This document shows, in pieces, positions 25,205-39,100 of a DNA stretch of 64,000 bases. The notes below the pieces were generated by a model. The model had not been told where the DNA came from. It searched no databases and saw only the letters and a list, made by a program, of their open reading frames with translations. Both the position numbers and the translations under genes were made by a program. The DNA lies in the NCBI GenBank assembly GCA_034440615.1, contig JAOTOM010004746.1:81001-145000 (forward strand), in the 5' to 3' direction. The DNA comes from Ashinkailepas kermadecensis. Lineage: Eukaryota; Arthropoda; Thecostraca; Neolepadidae. The stretch's first letter is position 1; each line of letters opens with the position of its first letter.

Positions 25205-25512
25205 GGATACAGCTGTGCCATACGCTGCCGCAGCGGTCAGACGTTCGGGATGGATGTAGCGTGCCACACCGCCCGCGATGCGGCACTACAGCTGTGCCAC
25301 ACGCTGCCACAGCGGTCAGACGTTCGGGATGGATGTAGCGTGCCACACCCCGGCAGCTGTGCCACACGCTGCCACAGCGGTCAGACGTTCGGGATGGATG
25401 TAGCGTGCCACACCGCTCGCGATGCGGCACTACAGCTGTGCCACACGCTGCCACAGCGGTCAGACGTTCGGGATAGACATAGCGTGCCACACCGCTCGCG
25501 ATGCGGCACGCC
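25205..25512. repeat. 79/65-bp tandem repeat, 4 copies
   Basis: 'cagacgttcgggatggatgt' recurs at 25238, 25317, 25382 and 25461 (steps 79, 65, 79). Each copy includes 'agctgtgccacacgctgcca'. The 65-bp step is the same unit lacking 14 bp. Confidence 0.85.
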
Positions 25513-26990
25513 CACTGGCCAGAGGTGATCGCGAACAGGCAGCACCGGCGCTACTCCCGACGCCCTGCAGGTGTGCACAAACCAAACACGTGCACCGGAA
25601 CTGCCGCGGCGGCCATTGTGAGCCACGGCGGTGGCAAACCCCACCAGGCGAGATGTCTATCCTGCCGTTAGTCACCCCGCCATGACGCAGGGCGTGCCAG
25701 CAGTCCAGCCTCAGCTGTCTACAGTTGGCTGGTCGCGAGTCGGCCGTGTATCTGCTCAGGATTGTAGAGTGGATAGCGAGTCCTGCCAGCGTATTATCGA
25801 CCGTTCCGACTTACGGCAGACTAATGTGCAAGCTTTCATCAATGACCTCCAACTCTCAAAGTTCACATTTCCAGGACATCGACTCAGTTCAACGGCCGCT
25901 TTATTGCACTTACGCATGCATCTGCAAGAAAGTAGCAAAGCGAAAGCCAAGATATATTGCAAGCAACGTGTATGTCTGTGCAAACAATGGATTATTTCGA
26001 TACACGATGAAGCAGTTCTCGCAGCATGAAAAGCAAAGCAAAGCAATTCAAAAGCTAACAAAGCTTACCTTACAATAACTCTGCGCGATACAAAAATGAT
26101 CCCGGATGATAAGCCTTATAGACTGAAATACCGTGCGGTACCTTTAAAGTGTGTTGCTACACATACCAACTAGGTGTATGCGACTAGCAAGTCGCATTGG
26201 GATGCAAATCATAAATAGACTATGCCTGAACAAATTGGTTTCCAAAACAAGATGCAAGGGGATGTTTGACACCGATTATCTTTTTGACGGGAATAGACAT
26301 TACGCCTTACTACAACAATTTTTTTTACGTATCTCACATTATTTACGGTCAGTCTACCTGGCCTCGAATATAGAAAACACCATCATGCATCAATATAATG
26401 GAAATGAGTCCAACCATGCGGAATGATCAGCTATGTATGCATGCATGTGCATTCATCATCACTTGCGATGCATGTGCATGTATCATCACTTGCGATACAC
26501 GTGAGGTGGGTATTCCTCATAGTTAAGTCTCATGACCATCCTATATTACCGTTTAAGGAAATGTCCCGATAACTTCCCCGCAATCTCCCCAATTTTAGCA
26601 GACCCTTCCCTCCCAAAAAATGAAGCCATGTTTTACCTGCAAAGAAGGCAGTGGTAAAATAAGTGTCAATACCACAATTTCAGAGCCCCATAGTTTTAAA
26701 AGCAGCAAAGGTATGCACTAAACCTCAGCGTAATGGGCCCCAATGACCATCATGGCAAAGTAAACTCTTAACAGGGGATTCAGCCACTACTACCAGCTGT
26801 AACTCACACACAAAGCAATCATGGGATCCACTCCATCACTTGGATCCCAGCTAGCAAAACTATATTGTCGCTTGGAGCCATTCAATGTGCACGTCCTATT
26901 TCCGCTCAGCAAAATGAGCGCCCACCTCTTTCCACCCAAGGGCACTACTAACCGGCACCGGTGTACCAGTGACCGGACTGGTCCTCCTAA
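25513..26990. other. Non-coding stretch
   Basis: No exon with acceptable splice sites and codon bias was found on either strand. A minus-strand AATAAA (plus 'tttatt' at about 25900) could serve the macroglobulin gene if that ends at 27021, but it is 1.1 kb away. Confidence 0.35.
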
Positions 26991-27020
26991 CGCTGCCGAC
27001 ACCCCTCAACTGAGCAGAAG

Positions 27021-27131
27021 TCAGTTCCAGTTACCCGGCGGCTCGACGAATCCGCCACCGGTGCCCCACTCGGGCTGAACAGGTTCTGAAGTAGCCGATC
27101 CCTTCTTGCAGTCCACGTCCAGCGAGTACGA
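27021..27131 (-). CDS. A2M-family exon: end of receptor-binding domain and C-terminus
   Basis: The minus acceptor is CATTTCAG|TCG. It reads SYSLDVDCKKGSATSEPVQP, then GGGFVEPPGNWN and TGA at 27021-27023. SYSLDVDC continues the VYDYYQAE strand of the preceding exon, as in other family members where a single Cys follows. A donor G|GTAACT after FVEPP (exon 27035-27131) would instead lead in phase to exon 19985-20199, so two C-termini are possible. Confidence 0.75.
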   Translation of the reverse strand, partial: SYSLDVDCKKGSATSEPVQPEWGTGGGFVEPPGNWN

Positions 27132-30100
27132 CTGAAATGGTGCCGGGCGGTGATCAGAACCGTTCTCCACCTCCCCTCCCTGCCGTGGGGTGGTGCAGGA
27201 GTCCGTCTCCTGTCTGATCTGTACGGCAATCGGTTTCCTGTCGGGGCGGTGCGGAAATCGGTCTCCTGTCGAGGTGATATGGTAATCGGTCTCCTGTCGG
27301 GGTGGTGCGGACATCGGTCTCCTGTCGTGGTGGTGCGGACATCGGTCTCCTGTCGAGGTGGTGCGGACATCGGTCTCCTGTCGGGGTGGTGCGGACATCG
27401 GTCTCCTGTCGTGGTGGTGCGGACATCGGTCTCCTGTCGAGGTGGTGCGGACATCGGTCTCCTGTTGTGGTGGTGGGGACATCGGTCTCTTGTCGAGGTG
27501 GTGTGGGGATCTGCCTCCTGTTGTGGTAGTGAGGACATCGGTCTCCTGTCGGGGTGGTGTGGACATCGGTCTCCTGTCGAGGTGGTGCGGACATCGGTCT
27601 CCTGTCGTGGTAGTGTGGGAGGTTGCCGAGGACATCTACATGTATTCATCCTCATTCAGCGATCTGTGGAATTTGTTACTAAAGCCAAATGGAACTAGTT
27701 TTTCTCACATTGTGACCTTCAGAGGTCATGGGTTAAGGTCATCTTCTTCGGTCATGTAAATAATATATATGTGCATGTGTGTACCAAGTGTCGTCAAAAT
27801 TCATTGAATGGTTTGGAAGTCGCATAGGGGGCTGGAGCATCTGTCCCCTCCATGTCGTTTTGACAGACGGTTTCACGTTCTTGCAGCTTTCTACGGTGTG
27901 ACCGAAAGTTTTCCTGTGCCATTCCACGACCTCAGCGAAGTCTTCAAGCTGTTCCGCATCCTCGGTTCGGTCCACCAGGTCCTACAGCAGCTTGATCCCT
28001 CGTTCGGCGCCGTCATTCACCACTGCCAGCTATCGCACGCACTCTGAGACTCTCCTGTAGCCAACGTCGCTGTTCCACTGGCATGCCGACTTTAGCAGCC
28101 ATTCGGCGTTGTCATGGAGCTGGTCGAAGAGCAGTCAGGAGCTGCTGCCTAACAGTGACCCGAGCTCACTATTCTGGCCGACTTTCACCTCTTCTGGCTT
28201 GCCAAGCGGTATAGCGGTTGACCTTGGAATGCTTGCCAGGGTCGCAGCCTGCCATTTCCTGCCGTTCCTTGATGCGAAATGTTCATTGAACAGAGCGAAA
28301 ACGACAGCCGCGGAGTCCAAGTGCGTTGTGTGATGCTTGATGGACTTGATGGCTTGATGGCTTGATGGACGTAGTGTGATGCTGGATGGACTTGATGGCT
28401 TGATGGACGTAGTGTGATGCTGGATGGACTTGTTAGCGGCGTCTGCACCGTTCTTGAATTCGACTATGTCCTTGGGTTGCTGCATGTCGTGGTAGTAGGC
28501 CAAATCTTCAGCCGGTGCAGATGTCGCCAGCGAAGATCACGGTCCATGAAACAAGACGATAAATGTTGCATGTTTCGGAACTTCTGTTTGGTCGCTTGGT
28601 CCATCTCCAGCTATTCTGACAGCATCGCCATCTTCAGGAGGTACAAGGCGTCTGACATGAACTTCGTCTCGTGCGTTGCACCTAGTCTGCGAAGCTTCAT
28701 CCCACCAGGTACGTCACCGTCTTGGCTTACGTCGTGGAATGGCACAGGAAACCTTTCGATCACATCACAGAAAGCTCGTCTCTTGTTTTGACCGTTTGCC
28801 CAAACTATGCTGATCTGAGTGCTGCACTGATTGATCGAGAACGCCACGCCGTGTTGTACGGCTGTGTGAAAAAAAAGTTACATGAATTTATAACCGTTTG
28901 TCAACACGATGTCCTGTGGTGTCCCGACTCCTGGCGATCAGGAGCACCGTGCTGAATTGTGGGGCTGTGTTGACATTTGTGCAATATACAATAAAACTTA
29001 AGGATCCGACTATTTATGGCGTGTTAGGGGCGATTGTGATGCTTTTGCAGTCAACTATACAGGAACAAATTTGTTAATCCTATATGCTCTGCACATTTTT
29101 GGTCATCTCAGAAATGGAGGGGCTGCTTCAGCCCCCCTATGTAACCTCCAAACCCTTCAATGCATTTTCACGAAACTTGCACATACACATATATGCGCAC
29201 ATGCACATGTGTTATTTACGAGACCGAAAAAGATGACCTTGATCCGTGACCTCTGAAGATCAAAGTGTTAGTAAAATTAGGTTACTGTCAAACAAACAGA
29301 AACTGTTTAAACTTCCCCGCAACAAGTCAAACATGAGTCAGGAAGGGGCTATATGCGTTCTGTTATCATAATCTATCCGATTTGGGTCCCAAGACACTTG
29401 GTCATGTCAGGTTGCGCAATATTCATAATTTTATCCCCGAATCATGTGTAAGTGACCAAACATTTTTCAGTTCTTGCCTACTAGATGGGAAAATTATTGT
29501 TCGATTTTCAATTTTTTACAAAATTATTCGAAATTGAGTAAAGAAACAGCTCCAAAGTAACAATGGCCTAACTTGCTTAGTTCAGGGGAGACAGTAGATT
29601 TTCTGATAGGGAGCTGGAGCATCCCCCCCCCCCCTCCCAGTGCTGACAGGATTAAAGCCACATACCAGGGGATAGAGCAGACGATGAGCAATCCGACAGT
29701 TTTTGTTTCATCACTCTTGTAGCGAATCTGGTTTTCGGGACACCTTAATTTCAGAAATTTAGCCCCCCCCCTGCACCTCCATGTACGCCAGTCGCGACGG
29801 GTTCATGCAGGTCGGAATGGAAACTTACAGGGCCAGGGTCTAGAGCGGCACCGGCCTGTCTGGCTGTGCTACCAGCAAATGCCGCCGCCGGCGAGGCTAG
29901 TGGGTATTGTTCAATCCCCCCCCCCCCTTTCGGCCGACACGCGGCACCTCGGGTCTGGGGACGGGTACTACCGCTGCAGGTGTGACCTCGTAATCCCGGC
30001 CGCCGTCTTGAGGTGATGAAATTGTCAGTGGGTGATGTATGTTAACAAGTATACCATGGGAACCACAGTCGGGCAAGTGTGTGTCTACATGATGGTGAGA

Positions 30101-33100
30101 TGACAGTCGTATGCCAGGACGTGACAGGCCCCTGTCGCCCTGGCGATCCTACGTCGCTACTGTCTAGAGTGCAGTGTGTGTGCGTAGGATGATAGGTAGG
30201 ACAGATGTCATACCACCGTGCTAATGTGTCTGCAACGTTAGGTGCGTCCGTAATGTTAGGTGTGTCTGTGATGTTAGGTGTGTCTGTAATGTTAGGTGTG
30301 TTTGTGATGTTAGGTGTGTTTGTAATATCAAGTGTGCTGTGATGTCAGGTACGTGAGGACAAGTGTGTGTCTACGTCTATGTATGTGTGCATGGCATATG
30401 AATGTAATGGCGACATCGAATAATGTCTGACTGCTTGATGAATGTTAACCCTTAGCTAGGGTTTGTGAATGTGAGGTACCGGCTGTCAGTCAGCTGCTGA
30501 CTTGTCAGGTGAGCCGTGAGCTGCTGTGTATTGACTGCCGTGTCGCTATTGTGTCAGGCGCAGTGTCGCCAGACCAGAGGACGCAGTGCAGTGCCTCTGT
30601 CAGTCAGGCGACGTTATTGTGGATCACCAGTGTTCGGTGATGTGCTGAGGACAGTACTGATTCTCACGAGCGGCCGAGGCTCTGGTTGCTACCGGAGATG
30701 ACTCTGGTCTGATGCAGCTGTGGGACGCCTCTGATATCTGGGGAGGGTAGTGTGACCAGTCGTGCAGCAGTGTTCACGGAGTGCGAGCCATTGTTCTTCG
30801 GTCTCTGGACGGTTCAGGGCCGAACGGCCGACGCTCTCGGATGTGACGCGGAAGTCACATGCCCTGGATGGGGGCGTATTCTGTCGCGTGATCGTGACCC
30901 GTCGCGGGCTGTTACGTGATTGATGGTGGTGCAATTGTATTAGCCAATGGCGTAGCGTTACATTGGACGTCCAAGCCGTTGGCTGTCGTGTTTAGCTCGC
31001 GGAGAACCGAGAGCCCCCGGTAGTCAGTCGAGAGCCAGCACTCGGCGCTGTCACTGGTCTCCGAGCCGTCGTCGAAGGCGGCTGGCTGCCTGGCCAGCCG
31101 CCAGATCCAGTACGCTTCAGCTATTACTCGAGGTACGTCTGTGACTCTGACTGATAGTGGTTGTCTGTCTGTCAAGAGTACGGTGTAGTCGCTTGAGATG
31201 AAAGTCACAGAGTAAATGAAGACCGGTCGGTATGTGAGCTAGATTGCCTGTTAACTTTAATGCTTCTTTGAACTCTTGAACTGGTTAATGAGAGATGGGA
31301 GGCAGAGCTGATGTGCAGATGTGATCGCTAACAAGATGTGACTGTAACAAGATGTATGTTGAGATGACAAGATGTATGGTGGCCCTGTGACTGTATGATG
31401 TGAGCGCTAAGATGCACTACTGCCTAACAAGATGTGACAGCTAAGATGTCTGAAGATTTGAGTGCTGATATGTGTGATGGCCTAATGAATTGTCGTCCGT
31501 CAAGCGGTTGAAGCTGTCTGTCGCTTAAATGTGCTATGGTATTAGTTTTGGGCTAACTGTTGCACTCGTGAAACTGAATTATTGGCACCATTTAGCTGGT
31601 GATTAACTGCACAATACAAGTGTCTGGACTTGTGGTTCCTGTCAAGAGGTGTTTGAATCAGAGACTCTGGGATTGGGACAGAGAGATATTTAAAATATAA
31701 CCGGGGTTAATATCGTCAACGCGGGGTCCGCTAAACTATCAGGTAGCCAAAAGAAGTTTTGTCTAGGAATCTTCGTGAGATGACAGGCCTAAGGAGAAAC
31801 TTCCCTGCACTCTAGCTCAACTATAAACAGAAAGAACGACGCGCTGGCAGCACGTACTACTCTCGGGTCAATGGCAAACCAGTGTACCAGATGTGAGTTT
31901 GAGGTGATAACTTCATTTGCTGCTGGGAGATTAAAATTACCGACAAAAAAGTCACACATAAAATAACCTGGGTAAATTTCATCATAAAACGGGAATCGAC
32001 TGGGGTGAACGTGCTCGGAAAATGTTTCTAAAAGTGGGACACGCTCATGCCCACGATGTATCAATGGCCCATACTGTGCCAAGTTACATCGTGTGTTTAC
32101 ATGACCCACACTGATGGGTTACAGCGTTTGTTTACCCATGGTCTATACTTTACCGACTTACAGCGCTTGCTTACTCATGGTCCACATGTTGCCGAGTTAC
32201 AGCATTTGTTTACCCGAGACCAACACTGCCAAGTTAAGGGTGTGCTTTCCCACTACCCAGACCGTGCTGAGTTACAGCATGCGCTTACCCATGGCCCACA
32301 CTGCTCAGTTACAACGTGTGTTTACCCATGGCCACACTGATGAGTTATAGCGCTTGTTTACCCATGGTCCACACTGTGCTGAGTTACAGTGTATGTTTAC
32401 CCATGGCCCACACTGATTAGTTACAGCGTCTGTTTACCCATGGTCCACACTTTGCCGACTTACATCGTTTGTTTATCCATGGTCCACACTGTGCCGAGTT
32501 ACAGAGTGTTTACCCATGGCCCACACTGTGATGAGTTATAGCCTTTGTTTGCACATGGTGATGAGTTATAGCCTATGCTTGCTCACGATGCTCAGACATG
32601 ACTGATGACTGACTCATGAGACACATAGACTAAGATCTGTTCACAGTACTGATGCATGGCTGATGACTCACTGCTGAGACACACAGACTAATATCTGTTC
32701 ACAGTTCTGAGACGTGGCTGATAGACTCATTGCTGAGACACACAGACTAAGATATGTTCACTGTGCTGATACATGGCTGATGACTCACTGCTGAGACACA
32801 CTGACTAAGATCTGTTCACAGTGCTGAGATATGGCTGATGACTCACTGCTGAGACACACTGACTAATATCTGTTCACAGTGCTGAGACATGGCTGATGAC
32901 TCACTGCTGAGACACACAGACCAAGATCTGTTCACAGTGCTGAGACATGGCTGATGACTCACTGCTGAAACACACTGACTAAGATCTGTTCACAGTGCTG
33001 AGACATGGCTGATGACTCACTGCTGAGACACACTGACTAAGATCTGTTCACAGTGCTGAGATATGGCTGATGACTCATTGCTGAGACACACAGACTAATA

Positions 33101-36100
33101 TCTGTTCACAGTGCTGAGACACGACTGATGATTGACTGCTTAGACACACAGACTAGGATCTGGGTTGCACTCACAATGCTGATTTTCAGTTAGTGTTACA
33201 CTCACAAAACGCAATTAATTAATGTTTCACTCACGATACTGAATTACATTCAGTGCCAGATTCGAGGTGGTGAGCAACGGTTGGAGATTACACTCACGGT
33301 GCTGACTGAGAACTCGGCCTGGTAGTAGTCGTAGACGCTGGCCACAGCCGGCTTTGGGTCTTCCACTTCGTGCTCGCGCTGTACCACTAGGTGCAGACAC
33401 TTCTGCTGTTTACCCAGCGAGTCGAAGTAGAACACCACCTTGTTGTTGTTCACCTCCCAGCGTTTCAATCCTGTGGAGTGGAGATAGTTGTTCACCTCCC
33501 AGCGTTTCAGTCCTGTGGAGTGGAAATAGTTATTCACCGCGTCGCGCATCCGCAGCTTGAGACCGCACGAATTTGCCACGGTTCTCCATCTTGAAACTAT
33601 GTCTTCGTTATCCCGATAATTGTCACATCAGCTTTGATTCCTAGCACGCGATTCTCGAGAATGGGCAGCATAGCTTTGACGAGCGTGACATCGTTTTTCC
33701 ATGGATGCTCATCGAGTTCGTGGTGGGGTTGCAGATCAATTCAAGCAGGAGCACTCCCTATCATTAATTTCGAAGACATGCGGAGGGAGCGATTCGAAGC
33801 TCGGAACCTATTAGCTCTCAATACTGATTGGTTAGGCCGTAGTCATCTGAGCGACAGTCCGCAGACGAAGATGGATGGTTGAGCTTTTACGAAGACCCAG
33901 CTTGAAGAGTTTGGATGACATTCAGACTCAATTTTTGCCATAAAGTGGACCAAACATGACCATCTGCCCACAGGTAGCATCCGGGTTGCACTAGCAACTC
34001 AGCTATACCGAGCTAAGTTGTGACGTACCTCACGTCACTTGCATAGTACATCCGTCGTGATATTTGATCGCGCAGCTGTTCGATACCGACACGGCCAATA
34101 CGCACCCAGTGAGGCGTCCTTCTTCAGCTCCTTCAGGCTTCCTTTGTTCGGGATGAATCCGCTGACCATGTCCAACTCTACAACCGCCATGTTGGACTCG
34201 CCGTCTTCTCTTATGTAGCGGACACAGACGTCTGTAAACGAGGATGGTGTTGAAGCTACCAGCGTCCCTCGCTGACATTCAAGTAAATGATGAGGAATTG
34301 GAGATGTCAGGATGTGGCTCCTCGTGGGAATGCCTTGCACATCGATGCCCAATTCGGCGGCAATAAACGGCAATGACGTGGAGACGAAAGCTGTACGGTT
34401 AAGCATACATTCTTAATGTCAAACATGCTGTCACAAGGCCACCACATAGACTGTTCCCGAATTGAGCTCCGAATTCGGCGGCCAGGAGAGTCATTCAGTC
34501 TTGTTACGTGCATGCCCAACCTTACGTATTCGATGCTCCACCTTGCTCAAGCTATCCAGCTTAAGAAAGCATAATTTAAGTCCTCGCTTCATTTATGCTG
34601 ACAGCGTTATTGTGCCGTTGTTCTCCAATCAAATGTGCGGTGTAAGCCAGTGCAAATAAACCAACACCGGAAGCAGATGACGGCAGAGTCTGGTGACGTC
34701 ATATGAACGCATGTGGCTCACGCGCTAGGCCAAATCGAAAAATAAGTGCAAAGACAGATGAATATTCAACATCTTCAATCCTTCTTTTCGTTTTGCTCAC
34801 GACCAAAAGCTAGCCAAATCCTTCGGAAACGCTAAGTGTTCTTGCCAGCACATATCTACAAAGCAGCAGCTCTCACATTAACAATATTTTTCATACTTAA
34901 GCTATGCCTTTCTTTGGCGTTACAAACAGAGCAATTTTCTAGATCTACGTCTCCAATTTGCTGCCTGTGACATATCCCTTTGTAAAATAGGGCGCTATGG
35001 AGACACCCCCACCCCAAACAAAACAGCAGCAAACGGATGGGATGTGGTGCCTGTCAGGTGTCATTCATGTCCCATGAATGACAGGTGTCATGTCCAATTC
35101 ACGTCAGGTGCCTATTCATGTCCCATTGTAAATATTTGTCAGCAGTGTGGTCGATTGTGAAACGCGGCCAGATTTGTACGGGGCGGTTCACCGTCACGAA
35201 GAGCAGGTTTGTTCGGTTCTAAATCACTACCTTGCAGCCCAGTGGCTCCATCTGGAAGTCCTGCTTCAAATCACGCAGAACAGACACATATATAGGTTAG
35301 GAAATAGCAAATAAATATTCGTGGGCGTTTATTGATTCGTCGAGGAAATCAGTGTGGGGAATCTGGCAGTCTTCCCCACGAGGCAAATGTCCTTCAAAAT
35401 CCCGTATGCATAATAATGCACATGATACACTAACACCCGGGTAAACAGGACCGCAATCCTTGCATCGCTCTAGCTATTTCTAGCGGATTTCATGCCAATA
35501 AGAAGTGATAGTGCATTGGCATTTACTCTGAATCAACCGACACCATTCACGATGAAATATTATAATGTGATCCACGAAGTACGTTATTCAATTGACTTCG
35601 TGTTGAAACCGGATTTATATTCGTCTTGTGCGAGACCTGGGCGACATGTTTCCCAATCCGGATACAATATCCGTTTCCATTTAGGTTCCCCCCGGCTTCG
35701 GGGAAATGTTACACTTCTGAAACAGATCCCCTGCCATTCACATGGGCATCACTTTTGCACATGAGTGCATCCCGGGTGCTTACTTATGCTGTGTTTCAGG
35801 CATTCCTTTTGATTGGGCTTCGGTTTGGCGTTCACCTCTATTGTGAGGGCTTCACTTGGGTTCGGATTCTTCACGTTGTATTTAAGAACGGCCTGGTAAA
35901 ACAGTGAACTGTCTTGTCAATCTGAACAACAACCAGTGCATCTATCTACAATTTACGCTCGGAATATTTATGAAAGATACATGTCTAATTAGATGACAAC
36001 ACATCCCGCGATTAAGTATTTGCAGCTTAACTACGAACATACAGTAGATAACATGCAACCCGAACGACTAGCACAGACAATAGCTTACTGCTGAACAGTG

Positions 36101-39100
36101 GGAACGGTCGTCCCGTGATGGTGGAAGTTATATCTCGGGCACGATATTTTAACATCATCTGTGACGTGGCTGACCTGGACCAGTGCACAGCCGGCGCCCT
36201 CGGCACGGACGTGCACGGTGTTGGGCAGCGGCGACACCGGGCTGGTGCGCGTCAACAGTCGGTTGGCGGCCGTCACGCCGATGACCGTGTTGGCCGCGTG
36301 GTCGTCGGTCACGTGCAGGTCCAGCTGCGAGTCGCGGGACTGCGACACATCGCCGGAGAACACGGCCAGAGCCTCCAGAGCCAGCACCGTGTCCTGCCAG
36401 TCAGCCCAGGTCAGACCCATCCTCGGAGACGGTCCTGCCGATGATCTGGCGGCATTTGTGGAACAGGATCCGGGCTAGATCTCAAGACAGGTATATGATT
36501 ATATACAATGACCTATCCACACCATGCATGGATTGCGATTTTCGACTATTTTTCTTCCATTTGGTGAATACGCTTGGATATCAAATACTTTGCTATATAG
36601 AAGGTGCAGCACCTGGAGGTGCTGCATTGCGTCATGCCAAACAGGTGGTAGCCAAACCTATCAACAGAACTCACGCCCTGAAAACTGCTCCACTAAGAAC
36701 AGTTTCAATCAGCTGAATTTGGGTTTCTAAGCGCCACAAAATCAAATTGTGTGCTACCTGCTCAAACACAATGTCACGTAGTACCTGACATGCCAAGTGC
36801 TGTGGGAGGGAAGGAGGGCATATAGTCACGTCTCGGCTTCCCTGAGCGCGAACAATATGAATATGCAATATTAAGTATGCATATACTCGTACCTAGTAGA
36901 CGCGGGTTGCCCCCGCTGAGGAGCCGTTATATTTTTATGTTGCACGGATTCCAACATGTATTGTATTTTAATAAGTTACAATGATACACAACGATTAGCA
37001 TCGTTTCCCTGAAAAACAATTCACCGTGGAGCGTGAAAATACTCTATAGGAAATCTTGTGTAAACTTATCGGTAATTTTGTGAATTATGACGGATATTAC
37101 CGCAAATAGATTTACCTGCCGTCATGATCAGAAAGCAAGAATACACCAAACTGCTTAAACTATTATTAGTATTAATGCCTCTCTAATAATAGCCACCCAC
37201 CTCCATACAGGAAAACGATGCACATGAAGGTCAGAATTGTATTTTAATAAAATTTCCCGAGTGTGGCACCATTATCCGGGCACCGTCCCTGCCCTGAACC
37301 GGAGCTGTTCATAACTGACATGAGTTCAGTTGAACCCGCCGCCCTTCCCTCTCTGCCTTCCCGGACGAACCAGCGCTGTCCCTGACTGACCTGAGTGGAG
37401 ACGAACCCGCCGCGACTATTGCGCTGCTTTATGATCCAGCGGACGGCACCCAGCACATCATCCACGTTGTCGTCGCCGGCCTCCGCCTGCAGCTTCTTCA
37501 TGGTCAGGACGTTGTAGGCGGACATCTCGACACTGAGAGCGCGGTTCTCCTCCGAGCCTGTAGCGGACAAGAGGGCACCAGCGACCCTGTACCAATGACC
37601 ATACACCAGTGACCCTGCATCAGTGACTCCACAACAGTGAGCATACACCAGTGACCCTACACCAGTGTCCCTATGTCAGTGACCCTACACCAGTGACCGT
37701 GTGCCAGTGACCCTTCACCAGCGACCCTGTACAAATGACCCTACACCAGTGACCCTACACCGGTGGTCCTACATTAGTGACTCTGTGCCAATGACCCTAC
37801 ACCAGTGACGCTACACCAGTGGTCCGGCGAACCTCACCAAGACGAGGCTGCACTGTTGTGTGTCACGCCCGTCACACGTCACATGGTGGGCGGAGCCGGG
37901 CGGACGACCCCCGGACACGATGGTGTCCCCCAAGATAACTACCACTCCTGGTGCCAGCACGTGTCTGGCGATGGCCAATGGTCTTGACGGGCTGACTACT
38001 GGCCGTAACCACTGATTACTGGCCGCGACCACTGACCGCTGGCCGTAACCACTGACTACTGGTCGTCAGCACACACCTATTCAGTACCAGCACACACCTC
38101 CAGTACCAGCACCCATCTCCATTACCGGCACACCTCCCCGGTACCAGTACACCTCTCCAGTACCAGTGCACCTGCATAGTACGAGCACACATATCCAGTA
38201 TCAGTATGCATCTTCAGTACCAGTACACCTCCCCAGTACATGTACACCTCTATGGTACCAGCACACATATCCAGTACCAATTTACATATTCAGTACCAGC
38301 ACTCCTTCTCCCCAGTACCAGTACACATCTTCCGTACCAGCACACCTCTCCAGTACCAGAATACCTCCCCGCAGCACGTGCCCAGGCTGCGAGTACCACT
38401 GTCACAGCATGCATTTGTCGCCGGTACCACCCTCATGTAGGTACTAGCTCGTTCCAGTACTACGTGTTTCCGGCATTAAGCTGGTCCTGCCTGGAACTAA
38501 GCTCGTCTTGCAGTACTAACATTCCACCGTGATACTAACCTGTCTCCAGTACTATTATGTCCCGGTGATTATAATCCGTCTCCGGCACTAACCAGTCTTC
38601 GGCACTAATTTACCCCCGGTACTAAACCGTCCCCACGGTACTAACGTCTCCCAGTGGTGCTAACAGATCCACAGTTTACGCCGTCCACAATGCAGGGCTA
38701 ACCACAGCCCACTCTTATACCCGGGGAACGCTGCACCACATTTTCCCTGTCGAGTACGTTCACTGTAGGACACACATTGAGGTGCACATTCCCTGGAGTA
38801 CACGCCAAGGGAGGTGGCCGAAAACTGCAGTACGCCACACCGTGAAGGTGCAGGAGGGGGCAACAGACGAACCAATACGTACCCTCAGCACGCCAGTGTA
38901 CCATGCCGGCCTCCCGCGTAGCCCGCCTCTTCAGTTCGGCCAGGCCGGCACGTGCCTCGGTAGTGTGGCCGGCCAAGGCGCGAGCATACGTCCTCAGGGT
39001 GAGCGAATACAAGTCAGGCGTGCGATCCTGTGGGCAGCGGACACATTCAGTAGTCAAGTAACATACGTGTGTGGACGGGGAATGGTAACTCCTCGTCCAT

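Larger units (their letters stand above)
27685..29290 (-). mobile_element. Decayed DNA transposon with about 150-bp terminal inverted repeats
   Basis: Sequence at about 27700-27845 ('ttcagaggtcatgggttaag', 'gtcatcttcttcggtcatgt', '...tgaatggtttggaagtcgca') is repeated inverted at about 29115-29275 ('cctccaaacccttcaatgca', 'ccttgatccgtgacctctga'). Between them lies a broken transposase related to the one at 45592-46809. Exact ends and target duplication could not be fixed because of divergence. Confidence 0.8.

Noticed and set aside
27021..27655. Long overlapping ORFs on both strands (182-222 codons)
   Set aside because: They are produced by a 28-bp repeat that is open in every frame; only the 27021-27131 minus segment has splice and homology support.
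30925..31125. Minus open segment with AEAYWIWRLARQP and SAECWLSTDYRGL
   Set aside because: Codon use looks coding, but its phase does not fit between exons 33298-33470 and 27021-27131, which already join directly with conserved sequence; no donor is convincing.
35225..35262. Tiny minus exon reading DFQMEPLGCK next to GTAGTG
   Set aside because: It resembles an A2M motif, but the neighbouring exons 35784-35892 and 34106-34231 join in phase without it and already supply that region.
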